Positions 37,425 to 49,399 of a stretch of DNA of 64,000 nt are shown here, in pieces (position 1 is the first letter of the stretch; the number at the start of each line of letters is the position of its first letter). This DNA comes from Chinchilla lanigera (taxonomy: Eukaryota > Chordata > Mammalia > Rodentia > Chinchillidae): NCBI RefSeq assembly GCF_000276665.1, contig NW_004955463.1, forward strand, positions 11,659,246 through 11,723,245, written 5' to 3'. Under the pieces are notes generated by a model. The model made no database searches, was not told where the DNA came from, and saw only the letters and a list, made by a program, of their open reading frames with translations. The position numbers and the translations under genes were made by a program.

Positions 37425-37600
37425 TTTGACTACTTTAGAGTCACCTAGAAGCCTTTTTAAAATCCCAGGTCCCAAACTGTGTCAGTGAAATCAGAATTTG
37501 CACTGAAAGGTACTAGAACTCAGGAATCCCTATGTTTTCAAAGTTGCCAAAGTGAGTCTGATGTGCTACTTAAGCTGAAAGCCACTGTCTTAGAAAAGTA
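37425..37600 (+). mobile_element. MER5-like hAT MITE
   Basis: 'gactactttagagtcaccta', 'agaagcctttttaaaatccc', then a degenerate 'tcagaatttgcactg' and 'gtgagtctgatgtgctactt' with 'gaaagccactgtctta' follow the MER5 order. More diverged than the copy at 33.5 kb. Confidence 0.65.
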
Positions 37601-37622
37601 TCCTTCAAAAAGTAGATCAGAA

Positions 37623-37739
37623 GCCAGGCATAATGGTGTATGCCTATAATCCTAGCAGTCTGAGATAGTGAGGCAGGCAGATCCAAGTTCAAGCCCAGCC
37701 TGGCCAACTTGGCAATTTAACATGACTTTGTCTCAAAAA

Positions 37740-37780
<41 letters not shown>

Positions 37781-37793
37781 CAGGCACACACAC

Positions 37794-37825
<32 letters not shown>

Positions 37826-37880
37826 GGGTGTGGCTCAGTGCAAAGGTCCTGGGTCAATCCCCAGAACCAAGAAAAAAAAA
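37623..37880 (+). mobile_element. Compound B1-ID SINE with (CA)n centre
   Basis: The B1-like head ('gccaggcataatggtgtatg', 'ccagcctggccaact') is followed by (CA)n at 37742-37825, then an ID-like tail 'gtggctcagtgcaaagg' and 'gtcaatccccagaacca' with poly-A. Imperfect target duplications (agtagatcagaa 37611-37622; agtggatcaaaa 37881-37892) enclose the whole, so it moved as one unit. Such B1-dID compounds are known in several non-murine rodents. Confidence 0.85.
37742..37825. repeat. (CA)n microsatellite
   Basis: Nearly pure CA run of about 84 bases with one tgcagg and one cg interruption, inside the compound SINE. Both overlapping open frames are repeat artefacts. Confidence 0.97.
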
Positions 37881-40189
37881 AGTGGATCAAAAACCACATG
37901 CATCAAAATCTTGGGATGTGGTGTGAACCCATTAAATATACTGTATATCAGAACAACTGAATTAGGATCCCCAGTGGGGGTTATTGCTAAGAATCTATCT
38001 GTTAATACACTCAGATATAAGGTGTCTCAAGATGTAAGGCATCAGCAATCAGCTGTTATCACTAGGGCAGTTGGACAGCTGCTCAGCTGGTTTGGTTTGT
38101 AAAGCTTGTGAAAGATGTCACCGCCCAGTTGCTCTCATTTCAGGATAAAATGAATGACTTTTGATCTTTTAAATCCAAGGGCATTAAAATTCAAAGCACT
38201 TGGGAGAGTTAATAGCATTTATTAGCTATCTTCTCTGAAGGAATTAAGACCATGTGAGGAGAGGTAGAAATTGGTGTCTTGGGGCAGGCATCAGGAGGCA
38301 TGTGAGCAAAGTTCAGAAAACCTATCCTTTTCACCCTTCCTTCTGTTGCATCAGACAACAATGGTGCCACTACCTGCAGAATCTGAGAATCTTGTAAAAC
38401 AACAAAAGCACTCTCTTGTTTCTCTCCTGTCAGCTGCTTTTAACAGAATCTTTGATACCCAAGGACCAGCATGATTGATTTTGAACTCTTAGTAAAATGG
38501 AGGTTGGGGGAACCTGGCTATGCATGTGTGTGTTTTTTTGTGTGTGTGCATATGTTGAGGAAAGAAGAAAGAAATAGGTCACTGAACCTTTGGCCTATAC
38601 CTGTGCCCCTTGGGTGAGGGGAGTGCATGGGCACCTGGCTCTTTGTGGTCCCATGTACAGGCCATCAGATGGTTCTGGTAGCAAAAGCAAGATCATGGGT
38701 GGCCATTTGGCGGCCAGTGAAAGGGTTGCTTAAAAATGCATGTGTGTGTTTTTAAAATTAATTTCACGCTTAGTTTGTGAGTCCTGTGCCATTCTAATTT
38801 GGTTACATCTGTACTTCCAGCCATAAACCCCACAGAAGCTATTTCTGGTCCTTAGGGACTCCCAAAGTAGTTTTTACTTGGGGTTCTCGCTCCTGAGCAC
38901 CATGCTTAATTGCTGGATACTGCAACGGAACCGCTTAAACTGTTTTAATTTGTGGTTTCCCTAAAAATAAAACCTTAACGGAATCAATGTGATTGCACAA
39001 GGCTCCCAGAGGAATCCGATTGGGGTTCTGTATGCTGCATGGTTAGGAGTGCATTATACAAATTCAGGCTGCAGTTGTGCTGTCAAAGTAGAGCTTGGTT
39101 TAAGTCTATATGAATCATCACTGATGCAAAATCAAAGTCAATTATGAAGATAATTGAGAAACAACCTGCTCCTATATATAGCTGCACACACGATCCCCCT
39201 CCAAGCCTGGTGGATGAGAAACCTCGCTCAGAGCGTTAGGCACTCTCTTCCAGAACCTGGCAGCCAGAGGACCCAGCTCTGAGTTGCAGGAAGGTGCAAA
39301 ACAGAAAGTCAAGTCTTAAGATATCTGTTGCCAAATCATAATGACAAACTGGGGGAAATATGTGCACTGCATGGCTCACGAAAGCACTTATTGTAAATGA
39401 GATAATTTAATCAGTTACGTTTCCTAATGTAGTAAACCGAATGTTTCATTTTCTGCTTCTGCACATCTTAAATTATCTTCAGGTGCTTTATGAGATTTAA
39501 TCATAGTTAATAGAAACTTCATTACCATCAAATGTGCTTTCAATAAATGTTGTGTAACAATGTCAGGAGGTGCAATAAAATATAGTAGGTTGTGAATGGC
39601 AAACAGGAACCCCCAGAGTCAGACTGAAAAATGGTTCTGATCAGACAATGAGACTCGGCAGCTTGGAGAATGTGCTTTCCTGACGGGGCTGAGCGCTCCT
39701 GAGGGGTGGCTGATTGGCCATGTTCACCTGAGGGGTGAGCTAACAGGATTGAGCTTTCCTCTTAAAAATAACTCAGCTCTATGTGTTCGCTCCTCATCTC
39801 CTCCCCACGTAGTTGTTCTGTACTAACAGAGATGAATGCTCAGCATGAATCCAATTAGTAGTTCCAGAGTCCACTACCTCCACAACATCTTCAGTTGAAT
39901 ATGTTCTCATAACCTTCATCTGAACTTCAAAATTGTATTTGTCCTGCCCTGTCCCTGTCACTAATCTATTGTTCCCATCTTCTCTATTTCAGCGAATGGT
40001 TTACCATCCATTTGGTTGGTTTGGGTCAGCACTTGATAGCCTCCTACTCCCCTCTGTCTTCATCTCCCTTCTGCTCAGTACCTGAGAAATTATCACAATC
40101 TGATCATTGTACCAAAAAGATATCAAGTGCATCTGCTTCTTCCCATCTGTGCTGCGTTGAAATCCCTCCCTGTGTTCATTCAAGTTATT

Positions 40190-41350
40190 TACTGTGTGCT
40201 TACTGTACATTAAAAGATGTTCAGGGGCATGGAGCATCAGCCCTCAGCATAACACACACAGTTCCTACTTTCCTAAGGCTCAGGGTTTCAGTGAGGAGAG
40301 GTGGAATAAATGAACAAGGCAGAACATGCACAGCCCTGAGTGCCATGGAGATGGTATAAAGCACAGTGTAGAGAGATACAATAGGGTTAGGGGTTTAGAG
40401 AAGGTGGAAGGGGCACTTTTTTGGTGGAAGATGTTCAGAGATGATGCCTAGTAAAATTACACTTGAAAAGAGACCTAAGAAAGAAGGAAAGAAATGAAAC
40501 TCTGGGTGTCTGGGGAGCAAGTACTCAAGGCAAAGGAAATAGCAAGGTGCCAAAGTTATGTGATGAGAGCTTGCTCAAGGTCTGAGGGACGTTAAAGGAG
40601 GCCAGGATACTTGGGACAGAGTGCCAAGAGGGAGAACAGTGAGAGCTAAGGGCAGAGGAGTGGGTAAGAATACAGGGCATAGGGTGTCACAGGCCAAGCT
40701 AAGGATTTGGTCTTTCCTCTGAGAAAGAGGGGAAGATTCTGAGGTCTTTATTCAGAGTGACAGGAGCTAACATTTTGAAGGGCAAACTAACTGCTCCGTT
40801 GAGCAGAAGCCTGTGGAGGAACAATGCAGAAGCAAAGGGATCTGTTACAATCATCTATTCTGACAATCATCTGGTACGATATCTAGGCTGCTGGAATAAC
40901 CTAGGTTAAAGATGATTGTACTTGGCACAAAGAGTAACAGTAAGAATTGTTAAAGAAAATGCCTGATCCTCTGAAGATGCAGAAGGATTTGCTAGTGGGT
41001 TGGGTGTCAAGTAGGAGACAAAAAAGTGTTTCAGGTGATTCCAAATATTTGGCTGTGCCACAGGTTAGCGCTGCCATGGGGGAACCTTGAGGCAGAATCA
41101 AGAGTTCAGTTTGAGAGACCTGTTAAATCTCTAAATGGGAAGGTTGGGTAGGCAGTTGAATATATGAGTCTGAAGGGCAGAGGGCTGGGCTAGCTAGTGA
41201 CATTAATTTGGAGCTTGTCAGTGTCCGGATGATACTGAAAACTACTAGGTTAGATGAGATCACTGGGTAATGAGTATGAATGATGAAAAAGATCTCAAAG
41301 GAGAGCCTGCAGGGCCCTAACACTTGGATATAGAGGAGACCATGGGTCAC
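40190..41350 (+). mobile_element. Long old dispersed repeat
   Basis: A long run matches the order of a very common mammalian text: 'gtgtgcttactgtacatta', 'ggcatggagcatcagccctc', 'tcaaggcaaaggaaatagca', 'gaagattctgaggtcttta', 'aggatttgctagtgggttgg', 'caagagttcagtttgagag', 'taggcagttgaatatatgag' and 'gagatcactgggtaatgagt'. It is over 1 kb long but I cannot name the family. Not coding. Confidence 0.55.
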
Positions 41351-41408
41351 TATGGGGGAGAAACAAAAGCAATACCACCCCAGTGAGAGAAAATCCAGAA
41401 AAATCCTT

Positions 41409-41529
41409 AATTTTTTTTGTTTTTGTTTTTGTTTTTGTTTTTGTTTTTTTCTCTGGTACCAGGAATCGAACTCATGACCTTGCACTTGCCAAGCGGGCAC
41501 TGTGCTGCTGCACTAAATCCCCAGGCCTC
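41409..41529 (-). mobile_element. ID SINE, antisense
   Basis: On the minus strand it runs from 'ggcctggggatttagtgcag' to 'gttcgattcctggtaccaga', then an A-rich tail of (CAAAAA)n. Short target duplication aatcctt at 41402-41408 and 41530-41536. The A-box region is more diverged than in the 46.8-kb copy. Confidence 0.9.
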
Positions 41530-41639
41530 AATCCTTCCTAAAGAGAAGTTTAAAACATCAGGCCATTTTCCTAGACAGAACTCCTACAGCCATCTCCCTG
41601 TGTCCAGTCTTGTGCTGCATCAATTTATCTGATTTTTCT

Positions 41640-42240
41640 AAAACCTAAATTCTAATCACATCACCTTTTTGTCTCTCAGGAGCTCACCTTTGTTCTTAGG
41701 ATGAAGTCCAGAGTCCTTACTCTATGTATGATCTGGACCCAGCTTTCTCCTCCTAATAGTATCCTGTTCTCTTGGTCAGCTTAACCACTAATTATTTTCC
41801 TTTCTAGATCTCATCATTGCTTTCTCTTCAGCCAAGCAAAGCTTGTTAGTTCTCCAAATAACTCTTGGGCATGTTGCTATTCATGGCGTTCGTTATCCGT
41901 TCTTTCACTCCTGCCTAAAAAGTATGTTCTTGCACCATCCCTTAATCTGGTTATTAATTCTTCCTTCAGATGTCAGTTAGGTGTCACTTTGGCAAGGCTT
42001 GAGTCCCCTGCCACCCAAGTCTGGGTTAGTTATTCCTGTAACTTCTCAGGATCAAACTGTTCCCCTATTTCTACTCTATGCTTTGACTGCCTTTGTACTG
42101 CCTGGAATTCTCAGTCATCGATGGTACTTGGTATTTACTATAGAGTCTTTTTCATCATTTTGCCTAATATGCTCACCACAGAGCCTCATCTATCGATGGT
42201 CAGTGAATACTTATTATGTTCATAAGTCTGTATAACTTCT
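41640..42240 (-). mobile_element. L2 LINE 3' part, antisense
   Basis: 'aggatgaagtccagagtcct', 'atgatctggacccagctttc', 'caaataactcttgggcatgt', 'tccttcagatgtcagttagg' and 'tttgactgcctttgtactgc' follow the L2 antisense order. Confidence 0.7.
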
Positions 42241-42277
42241 TCCTGGATCTTTTACAGTTAAAGTGATAAAGCAAGAA

Positions 42278-42595
42278 GTTTTCTGATCAAAATAAACAGG
42301 GACTGTTTAAATTTCTAAAAATGTGTTACAGTTGAAGATGTATTGCTATTAGATACCCTCAGAATACTCCCCCTTTCCTTGAAGACACTTACCCCATTAT
42401 TCTTGCCACTTTCTGAAGTAGTTGTGGAAGTCCTCTTTCATGAACATCTTTAGTTTTGCACTAATGTCTGCCTCAATGTCCTGAATTAGTTTAAAATATT
42501 TCCCTTTAGTGGTCATTTTGACTATGGGGAAAAGCCAGGTGCCACACACTGCCCGATCTGGCCAGTAAGTAGATGAGGACACACTGTAACTTTTT
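42278..42595 (-). pseudogene. Mariner transposase C-terminal remnant
   Basis: The minus strand encodes TYWPDRAVCGTWLFP, a decayed form of the mariner YSPDLAPxDFxLFP catalytic-region motif, followed by KMTTKGKYF, IQDIEA and KEDFHNYFRKWQE, the usual C-terminal sequence of mariner transposases. The catalytic Asp of SPDLAP survives but the rest is altered, and the 5' half is missing. The matching DNA end at 42284-42300 resembles the terminal repeat of the inverted partner at 42827. Confidence 0.75.
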
Positions 42596-42671
42596 ATGAG
42601 CCTGTCTTCCCGTTGGATAGCACTTGCTACAACATTCACCAATGTTTCACCACACCTGGTAAAGGTACTGA

Positions 42672-42846
42672 AGAAAGAGGACTTCCACAACTGCTTCAGA
42701 AGTTGGCAGGAACAATGGGGGAAATGTATGCAAAGTGAGGGAGTTGTTTTCAGAGGGATTAACGGCAATCATGTATTTTTTCTAAGATTTTTTTCAATTT
42801 TTTTTTGTTTAAACATTCATTGTATATTTTGACCACACCTCATATA
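42672..42846 (+). pseudogene. Second mariner C-terminus and terminal repeat
   Basis: The + strand encodes KEDFHNCFRSWQEQWGKCMQ followed by SEGVVFRGI, the end of a mariner transposase, then an AT-rich 3' region ending in ttttgaccacacctcat (42827-42843), which looks like a terminal inverted repeat. It is the mirror of the minus-strand remnant next to it: 42402-42441 and 42672-42711 are inverted copies. Confidence 0.75.
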
Positions 42847-45064
42847 TAATCACTTTTATTCATTTGTGTCATAGGCACTTAATGTGTGCTTGCCCTATAC
42901 AAATAATCACAACTCAGTGAAATGTGAAAGAAAAATAAAAAATGTATTCTCCTTGCTATTTCATCACAAGATAGGGAGCAAAAGATTTGAGAAAAGAAGA
43001 AGTAAGGGAACAATTTTGAATAATCATCTATACCAGGCACTAGGATAAAGCTCAAAGCTTGAAATCATTTTTGCCAAGGAATGCTCTGAATGTCTCCCTA
43101 ATGTCTGAAAAATAGGTATGCTCTTTTTCTCACTGAAGAAAATCCACTCTGCATTTTTTCCCTTTACAGATAATGGAATAGTGTTGATCCCCCTCCTTTG
43201 TGATCTCCACCAGGAATAGAGCTGCTTAGAAGATGTGGCATGTGTGCTCGACACTTGAACATGGCCTCCCCGGCTGTGCAAATTTAAAAAGGTCCTTCAG
43301 CCTGCTTTTCTGTGGGCCATTCCTTTCAATTCTCAACAGACTTCCAGGCCCTTCTAAACTCGCATTAGGCTAGTGGCACTGAGGCCAATCTTCCAGCCAC
43401 TCCCTAAAGCACTTTTCCCAGGTGATGTCCATCATTTTTCCTCATCTCCTGCTGGCTATTTTCAAATACATAAGTATAGTACTTCCCACAAATTGCATAT
43501 TTTGTTCCTCAGAATCTTTTTTTCCTGTGAATCAGTTCAACCCATACATATGTGCAACATTGGTAATTTTCTTATAATTTTCCATTTTTTTATTACCTAA
43601 TTTTTAGCCCATCATAAGTGGATGCCTTTTTTGCACCATTTTCAATGATTAAAGTGACTCTGCCCTTAATGGACATAATGGGATTTTGCTCAGGAAATAC
43701 CTCAGAGGTGATTTCTTCAGCATCCAAACAAACCAGGGTACTTTCTACAAATGTGAATTCACAAGCTCCAGCTCCCCACCTCATTAGAACTCACAGTTTA
43801 GAGAGTTTATATCTTCAGTGGGCAGAAGAGAAAAATTAAATAAAGTGAGGTATTTTTCTCAAAGGCTGGAGTTCAAATTCTATTCTCTTAGATTCTGCTC
43901 ATGTTAACCCATCTCCCTACTTGATAGAGGAAAGCATAGTCCTTTGGAAGCTGAAAGATGAAAATGCCAGGAAATGTGTAAGACCTCTAGTTGCACTTGA
44001 ATTTCAGGTAAATACTGAATTAAACAATTTTCAGTGTAAATATATCTCAAATGCTGGTATTGCATAAGAAATACTTATGCTAAAATTATTCATTGTTGAC
44101 CTGGGAATTTAGACATAAGTGTGTTTCAATATTTTTATTTTCTAAGGCTGGCAACATTACTAAGAAGAGGACTAAAACATATGGGAATTTTTGCTATTGA
44201 GATATATTTTATAAAATAGATGACCTTGATTGGCTATGTTGGAAGAATAATTGAAATTAAGCCAGCTATCAGAAGAGTAAGACTTTTTATATGAGTGCAA
44301 ATTTGGAGAAAAAAAGAGGTCTATAGATTTGGACAGAGACTGGTGTCCATATAGCTAAGAAATGGGTACCAGGAGTTGAGATATAGGTGGTATAGAGCAT
44401 AAAATGTCTGGAGCAGTAAGATACAATGTCTACCTGGGAATGAGCTCAGTACATACTAGCTAATTGTTGGGAGGTATCAGACAAAGAACTGTTTTGCATT
44501 GACATATAAGTAATTGACAGGGATCAAAGCCCAGGAATATGGGGAACTTGGCAGAAGAGACTGCAATGTGGGCATTGTGGGGTGTCTTTAATATGGTCAG
44601 GGAGGGCTATTAGTGCTTTGGGTAGGAATGCAAGTGAAATACAATCAAGCATAATTCTTCAACCTCAGTCCTGGACACTGGTGGCATCTGTACCAGAAAA
44701 AGAGGGTTTAGGAAGAGAAAAGATCTGGGGAAGTAAGAATGGGAAATCTAGAAATAACAGGATATGTTTGAGAGGTTAGCACATGGTGCTCATGGTTTTG
44801 TCCAGAAAGCAGGAAGGAAATATAGGATCAGATCTTCAGAGATGAGATGGGACAGGAGAGATCATCTGAGGCTGGGCAGGGGCCAGGGAGTACTTGGCAC
44901 TGTCGGCATGTGAGGGATTACCCAATTAGATGAGACCAGAGGAAGGAAAAAGAGCGAAGAACTGAACTTTAAGCCTATGCTTAGAACTAGGAGAATTAAG
45001 GGTAATTACTAACAGCAAGTAAAGACCAGATCAGAGAGTCAAGTTGGAGGGGCAACTGAACCTT

Positions 45065-45190
45065 AAAGTACATGCCTGGAATGCCAGCGCTCAGGAGGCT
45101 GAGGTAGGAAGATCACGAGGCTGAGGCAATGCAGCAAGCTCAAGGCCATTTTGAACTACATAACAAGATTATGAGTCAAAAAATAAACAA
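45065..45190 (+). mobile_element. B1-like (7SL) SINE
   Basis: 'acatgcctggaatgccagcg', 'ctcaggaggctgaggtagga' and 'aggccattttgaactacata' follow the B1 order and end in an A-rich tail. The 'gaggctgaggcaatgcagc' part suggests a small internal duplication. Confidence 0.8.
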
Positions 45191-46324
45191 CAGGTGAAGG
45201 GTCAGTGTTTCTAAAAGGAAGGTTGGCTGCTCCTGTCTATTGCTACAGAACAAGGAAAAAGCGTCAGTTGTAAATGACCTTCAGGACACAACATGGGTTT
45301 GGGTAAAGCATACTTTCAAGGGTAAGAGAAATCATATGATAAAACAAAGGGATCCATTAAATAAATTATCACAAAGCCTTACACACGTATGTTCTGATGA
45401 GAAATAATCTAATATGTATGAAAGGAAGTATAGTGTAGATCCTTAGGGTAAAGAAGGAGAAAAGAAAAATGGACATTTGCAGTTTTTTCATGACAGGACT
45501 TACAAAGTACTTTCAAGTGGTCACTTATTGTAGAAGTGGTAATTGGAGGGAAAGCGTTTTTGTTTTCTTTGTATAGTACGACATTTTTATACTTCCTAAA
45601 GCATCTTCTAATCCTGTCTGTGTTGTTTCTACTTTTCTTTTTAACAGTGACAAGGGTTAACTGGTTGGAGGTATTGGGAACAGGTATTAAGAGATTAGAT
45701 GTTTAATGTTTTAAAAATGCTTACATGTCCATAAACAAAGAGCTAAGGACTCATCAGGTGTTAAGGAGAAAAGACTTCATCTTGAGGAAGCTGATGGAGT
45801 GTGAGTAAGTGGAGGGAAGGAGCAGGGGAGAGGTCATGAGGGCCACTACACCACGTTTGCAGGCAGAAGGCAAGGCTCAGGTGTGGAGGAAATTTTTTAG
45901 AATGCAGGTCAAGAAGAGAATAACAGATAAGGTCATGTCTCTGTGGAGGCAGCAGAGGGCTGGATCAAAGGCCGCCTGACACAGAGGAGAGGCGGCTGTT
46001 CAGGGACCAGAGAGAAGAAAAAGAAAAAACCGTATGAAGGCACAGAGTAGTTTGGAGCTGTAGGGGAGCGAACTGACCTGGAATGTTCTCCACCTTTCCA
46101 ATGGGGAAAAATCCAGTACCTGTGGGGATGAAAGATGTTATTTGGTCATGGGATGTGAATAAAATAACAAATGAGAAGCAAAGGAGGCCCAGAGTCAGAG
46201 TTTTGGTGATATCAGCAAGGATAGTTTGTGACTTCTCTCAGCAAGGGGAACTAACGTGGGTACAGGTGTGGAAAGGGCAGAGATGCAAGGAAGCAACAGA
46301 GTGAGATGGGGAAGCAGTTGGGAT

Positions 46325-46740
46325 TGAGGTGGATGTGTATTCAGATCCTGACTTCACTGTTTTCTAATTATGAAGCCTAGAGAAAGTGGCTAACACACCA
46401 AACCTCTATCACTGTCTGTAAACGGCAGCTGAGACTGCAGTCACACACAGAACCAAGGGTAAAGTTAGTGCTCCTTACTGAGTTCCTCCTTTTATGGAGA
46501 GGTAATCAGGCAGCTGATGAGGAAGGTTAACAGCTGCACAGGCGTGATCACAAAGACTCTTCTGGCGCCAGACTTTTTTGCATGGATTGCTGGGTTTGGC
46601 ACTTGACAGTCATAAGGCTTTGGGCAAGACAAGTAATGTTTCTGGCTTAGTTTACACATCTAAATAAGGATATTTTTATAAGTTTGTCAGAAGAAGTAAA
46701 TGGTAATAGTAAGTATAAAGTTCTAGAATGATGCCAGGTT
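46325..46740 (+). mobile_element. One or two MIR fragments, sense
   Basis: 46325-46420 has 'attcagatcctgacttcact' and 'gtggctaacacaccaaacct'. 46580-46740 has 'ggctttgggcaagacaagta', 'tggcttagtttacacatcta' and 'taaataaggatatttttata'. Both match MIR head and core; the piece between them is unclear. Confidence 0.6.
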
Positions 46741-46805
46741 AATTAAACAATTCTCGGTATATTTTTAAGATTTGGCTGCTGTCTCAATTACAATAATGAA
46801 ACAGC

Positions 46806-46898
46806 GGGGCTGGGGATTTAGCTCAGCGGCAAAAGCGTCTGCCTGGCATGCGCAAGGTTGTGAGTTCGGTTCCCGGTACCGGAGGGGGGGAAAAAAAA
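46806..46898 (+). mobile_element. Young ID SINE (tRNA-Ala type)
   Basis: A near-complete ID: 'ggggctggggatttagctca' head with Pol III A box, B box in 'gagttcggttcccggtacc', then a G-run and eight A. A perfect 17-bp target duplication (46789-46805 and 46899-46915) shows a recent L1-mediated insertion. Confidence 0.97.
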
Positions 46899-49338
46899 TA
46901 CAATAATGAAACAGCAAATACAATAGCAATCATGAGATTTCCAAAGGTGAGAAATCAAAAAGACAGAGATGTTGATTCACTAAGGTGTTATGAGCTTCTA
47001 AGGATGGAAGATATAACTGAAACTGCTTACTATGGTTGACCATGGCTATTTTCTGTTGAGTTAAGAGAAAAACATATTGCTTCTTGATGATAGCACGAAT
47101 AAACAAACTCTAACAATAACTTCTGCTATGTCATATTTCAGCACACAAAAGAATATTTGGGTAAATTTCTTTTTACCAGCAGTCCTGCCTTTGCAGAGAG
47201 TGCTTGCTGGAGAGCTATTGCCTGGCCTTCAGCTCAGGAGCTGACTTTCCAGCCTTCCATTGATTTGCCTCTTACAGGGCCACTCTATGAGTATTTATCA
47301 CGTGGATTCCTCGGTAACACTATGTCTCTTACATATACCGATTCAAGTTCGTCTGCATTTTTTTCTGCAATGGGAGCAATAGTCATTCCACAATCCCTGA
47401 TAGGTGATAAAGCAGAATGCTTTGCATGTACTCACTATGCTCCTTTGTTAATTCTCTATCGCTTATTTGAGTCCTGCAAAATAAATTTCAATCTGATATA
47501 TGTTAAATTCATAACATGGGAATTGAGTTAAAGTTCCATTAGTAAGAAGCAGTAATATGTCTTGCACCTGGGACTCATGTAAACCGAGGAAGGCAAATCA
47601 AGTAAACAGCCCTTCTCTGGAGTCTTTTGGGGACACTGGTTATTATAAGTGACTGGAGATGATTATAATTCATAAAGGCATCATTGTTAATATCTATTTC
47701 TGGAACTATGAAATTCAAAGGGGCTTGGAAATATCATTTTGTCCTTCTCACCAACTCTGACCGAAATGCTAAAATAAAATAATTGAAAACTATTATGAAG
47801 TCATGGTGGTTTTTAGAGAGTTTCTGAAAAGAGATTGCACAGTCTCCTTAGAAATACAGTTGAGTTTTTAACAACCCTCATTGTAGGGAAAGGTCATTTT
47901 AATATCTAACTGGAATCCCAACGGCTATAATAAAAGGGCAGGTCCTCCTTTTCAGTCCCCGTTAGAGATGGCAAAGTGTTGGTTACTAGCTTCCTTATAA
48001 ATAAATGGTCATTGAATACCTAATGTGGGTGTATTCTGTTCTTATAACAACCAGTTATGCATTCAGATTATGAAGAAGTTACTTTACAACTCTATTTCCA
48101 GGCCAAATGAGCCCATAAATATTTTCTCCTTGGGGTCCCAGTTTCCGGCTCTCTATTCATCTTTGCAGCCTTTTTTGCAGATGGTCTGCAGTCCACCCAG
48201 CAGGAAGCACATTCCTCAGTAGTTGCTGAGTAATTTGGAATACAAGAGATTATTCAATCAGTTCTTTTGGTTTACTTTTTCAGTTCCTTTTGTTTATACC
48301 TGTGGATTGTACACAACAGCCTTTTTCTACCACATGTGGAATCCTTCCAAGCTTTGCCTTAAGCTTTTGTAACTCTTGAATAGAGGAAAATAGACAGGAA
48401 GAAGGCAGGAAAGACATCAGTAACATATGGATACAGAAAGCCTTATTTATGAAATAAAGTCAGAGAAAAGTATCCTGTACCCACAAAAAGAACAGCCTTC
48501 TCTTTCAGTGCTTTTGTTCCAAATCACTTGGAGCAAATAAACCAGTAACACTGTGTTGGGAGGGGAGCTGATAGCGATAATCCTGTGTGTGCAAAAATGG
48601 AAATGACAAGGGAATTCTTATAGCACGGCATCTAAAATAAAGTGGTGACTGTAGTTTCTTTAAAATTTCTCTCCTCACAGTTGGAAGCCAGGCAAGCAGT
48701 CAATGAATAGTTGTCTGCGATGACTTGGAATGTTCTGTGGGAAATTATAGAGCTTGTATTGCTTTTGAAGGATAGAAAGAAGTTAGAGAGACCAAACCAA
48801 ATTGCTGTCATTCCAATAATTAATAATAAAAAGGGTGAACAAAAATGAGATGTTAGAATCCAAGCAATGTCTACGAGAGTTCTAAATGTCACAGATTGGT
48901 GGTGATGGCTGAACTGGCCGGGACAGAGTAACCATGAAGGAGAGGGATGTGGACGGGCACCAGAGAGGTAGACACAGACAGGTGTTGGATGCCTAGCAGG
49001 GTGCGGAGGGCTGATTACACTGACCACTGCCCAGCTCCTGTTGCAGTCAGGAATCCACCTCCCAGGTAAATTAGTCACAATTGAATTTGGGGTAACATTG
49101 TAGTCATGGGCTGAAATCAGAAGCGCAGGAGAGAAAGTGAAGAAAGCTATCAAGCCCCAGGAAGTGACTATGCTTTGCAATCATGTTGCTGGAGCAATTT
49201 TCCTGAGAATGAGTGGCAGTGGTTTTCCTCAGGCAGTCCAGTACCCTAATATGAGCCAAGTGTGTGCTTGCACAGACACATACGCACACATGTGATGATT
49301 CTGCAGATACTATCCCAGTGCACCTGTGGTTATCAATG

Positions 49339-49399
49339 CGCACACGCACACACACACTCACACTGTCACACACACACTCACACACACACACACACACAT
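49339..49399. repeat. (CA)n-rich microsatellite
   Basis: Impure CA repeat with CG and CT interruptions; CA-rich sequence starts at about 49270. The overlapping frames on both strands are artefacts. Confidence 0.92.

Noticed and set aside
37742..37825. CRISPR-like regular repeat
   Set aside because: A plain dinucleotide microsatellite with no spacers; the host is a mammal.
37668..38102. 144-codon frame with poly-HTHT
   Set aside because: Product of a (CA)n repeat inside a compound SINE.
46806..46880. tRNA gene candidate (A and B boxes present)
   Set aside because: It is an ID SINE: poly-A tail, 17-bp target duplication and family copies at 41.4, 50.6 and 57.0 kb.
47157..47531. 124-codon + strand open frame
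   Set aside because: It has no recognised motif and lies deep in an intron; it does not match UNC5D or any family I know.
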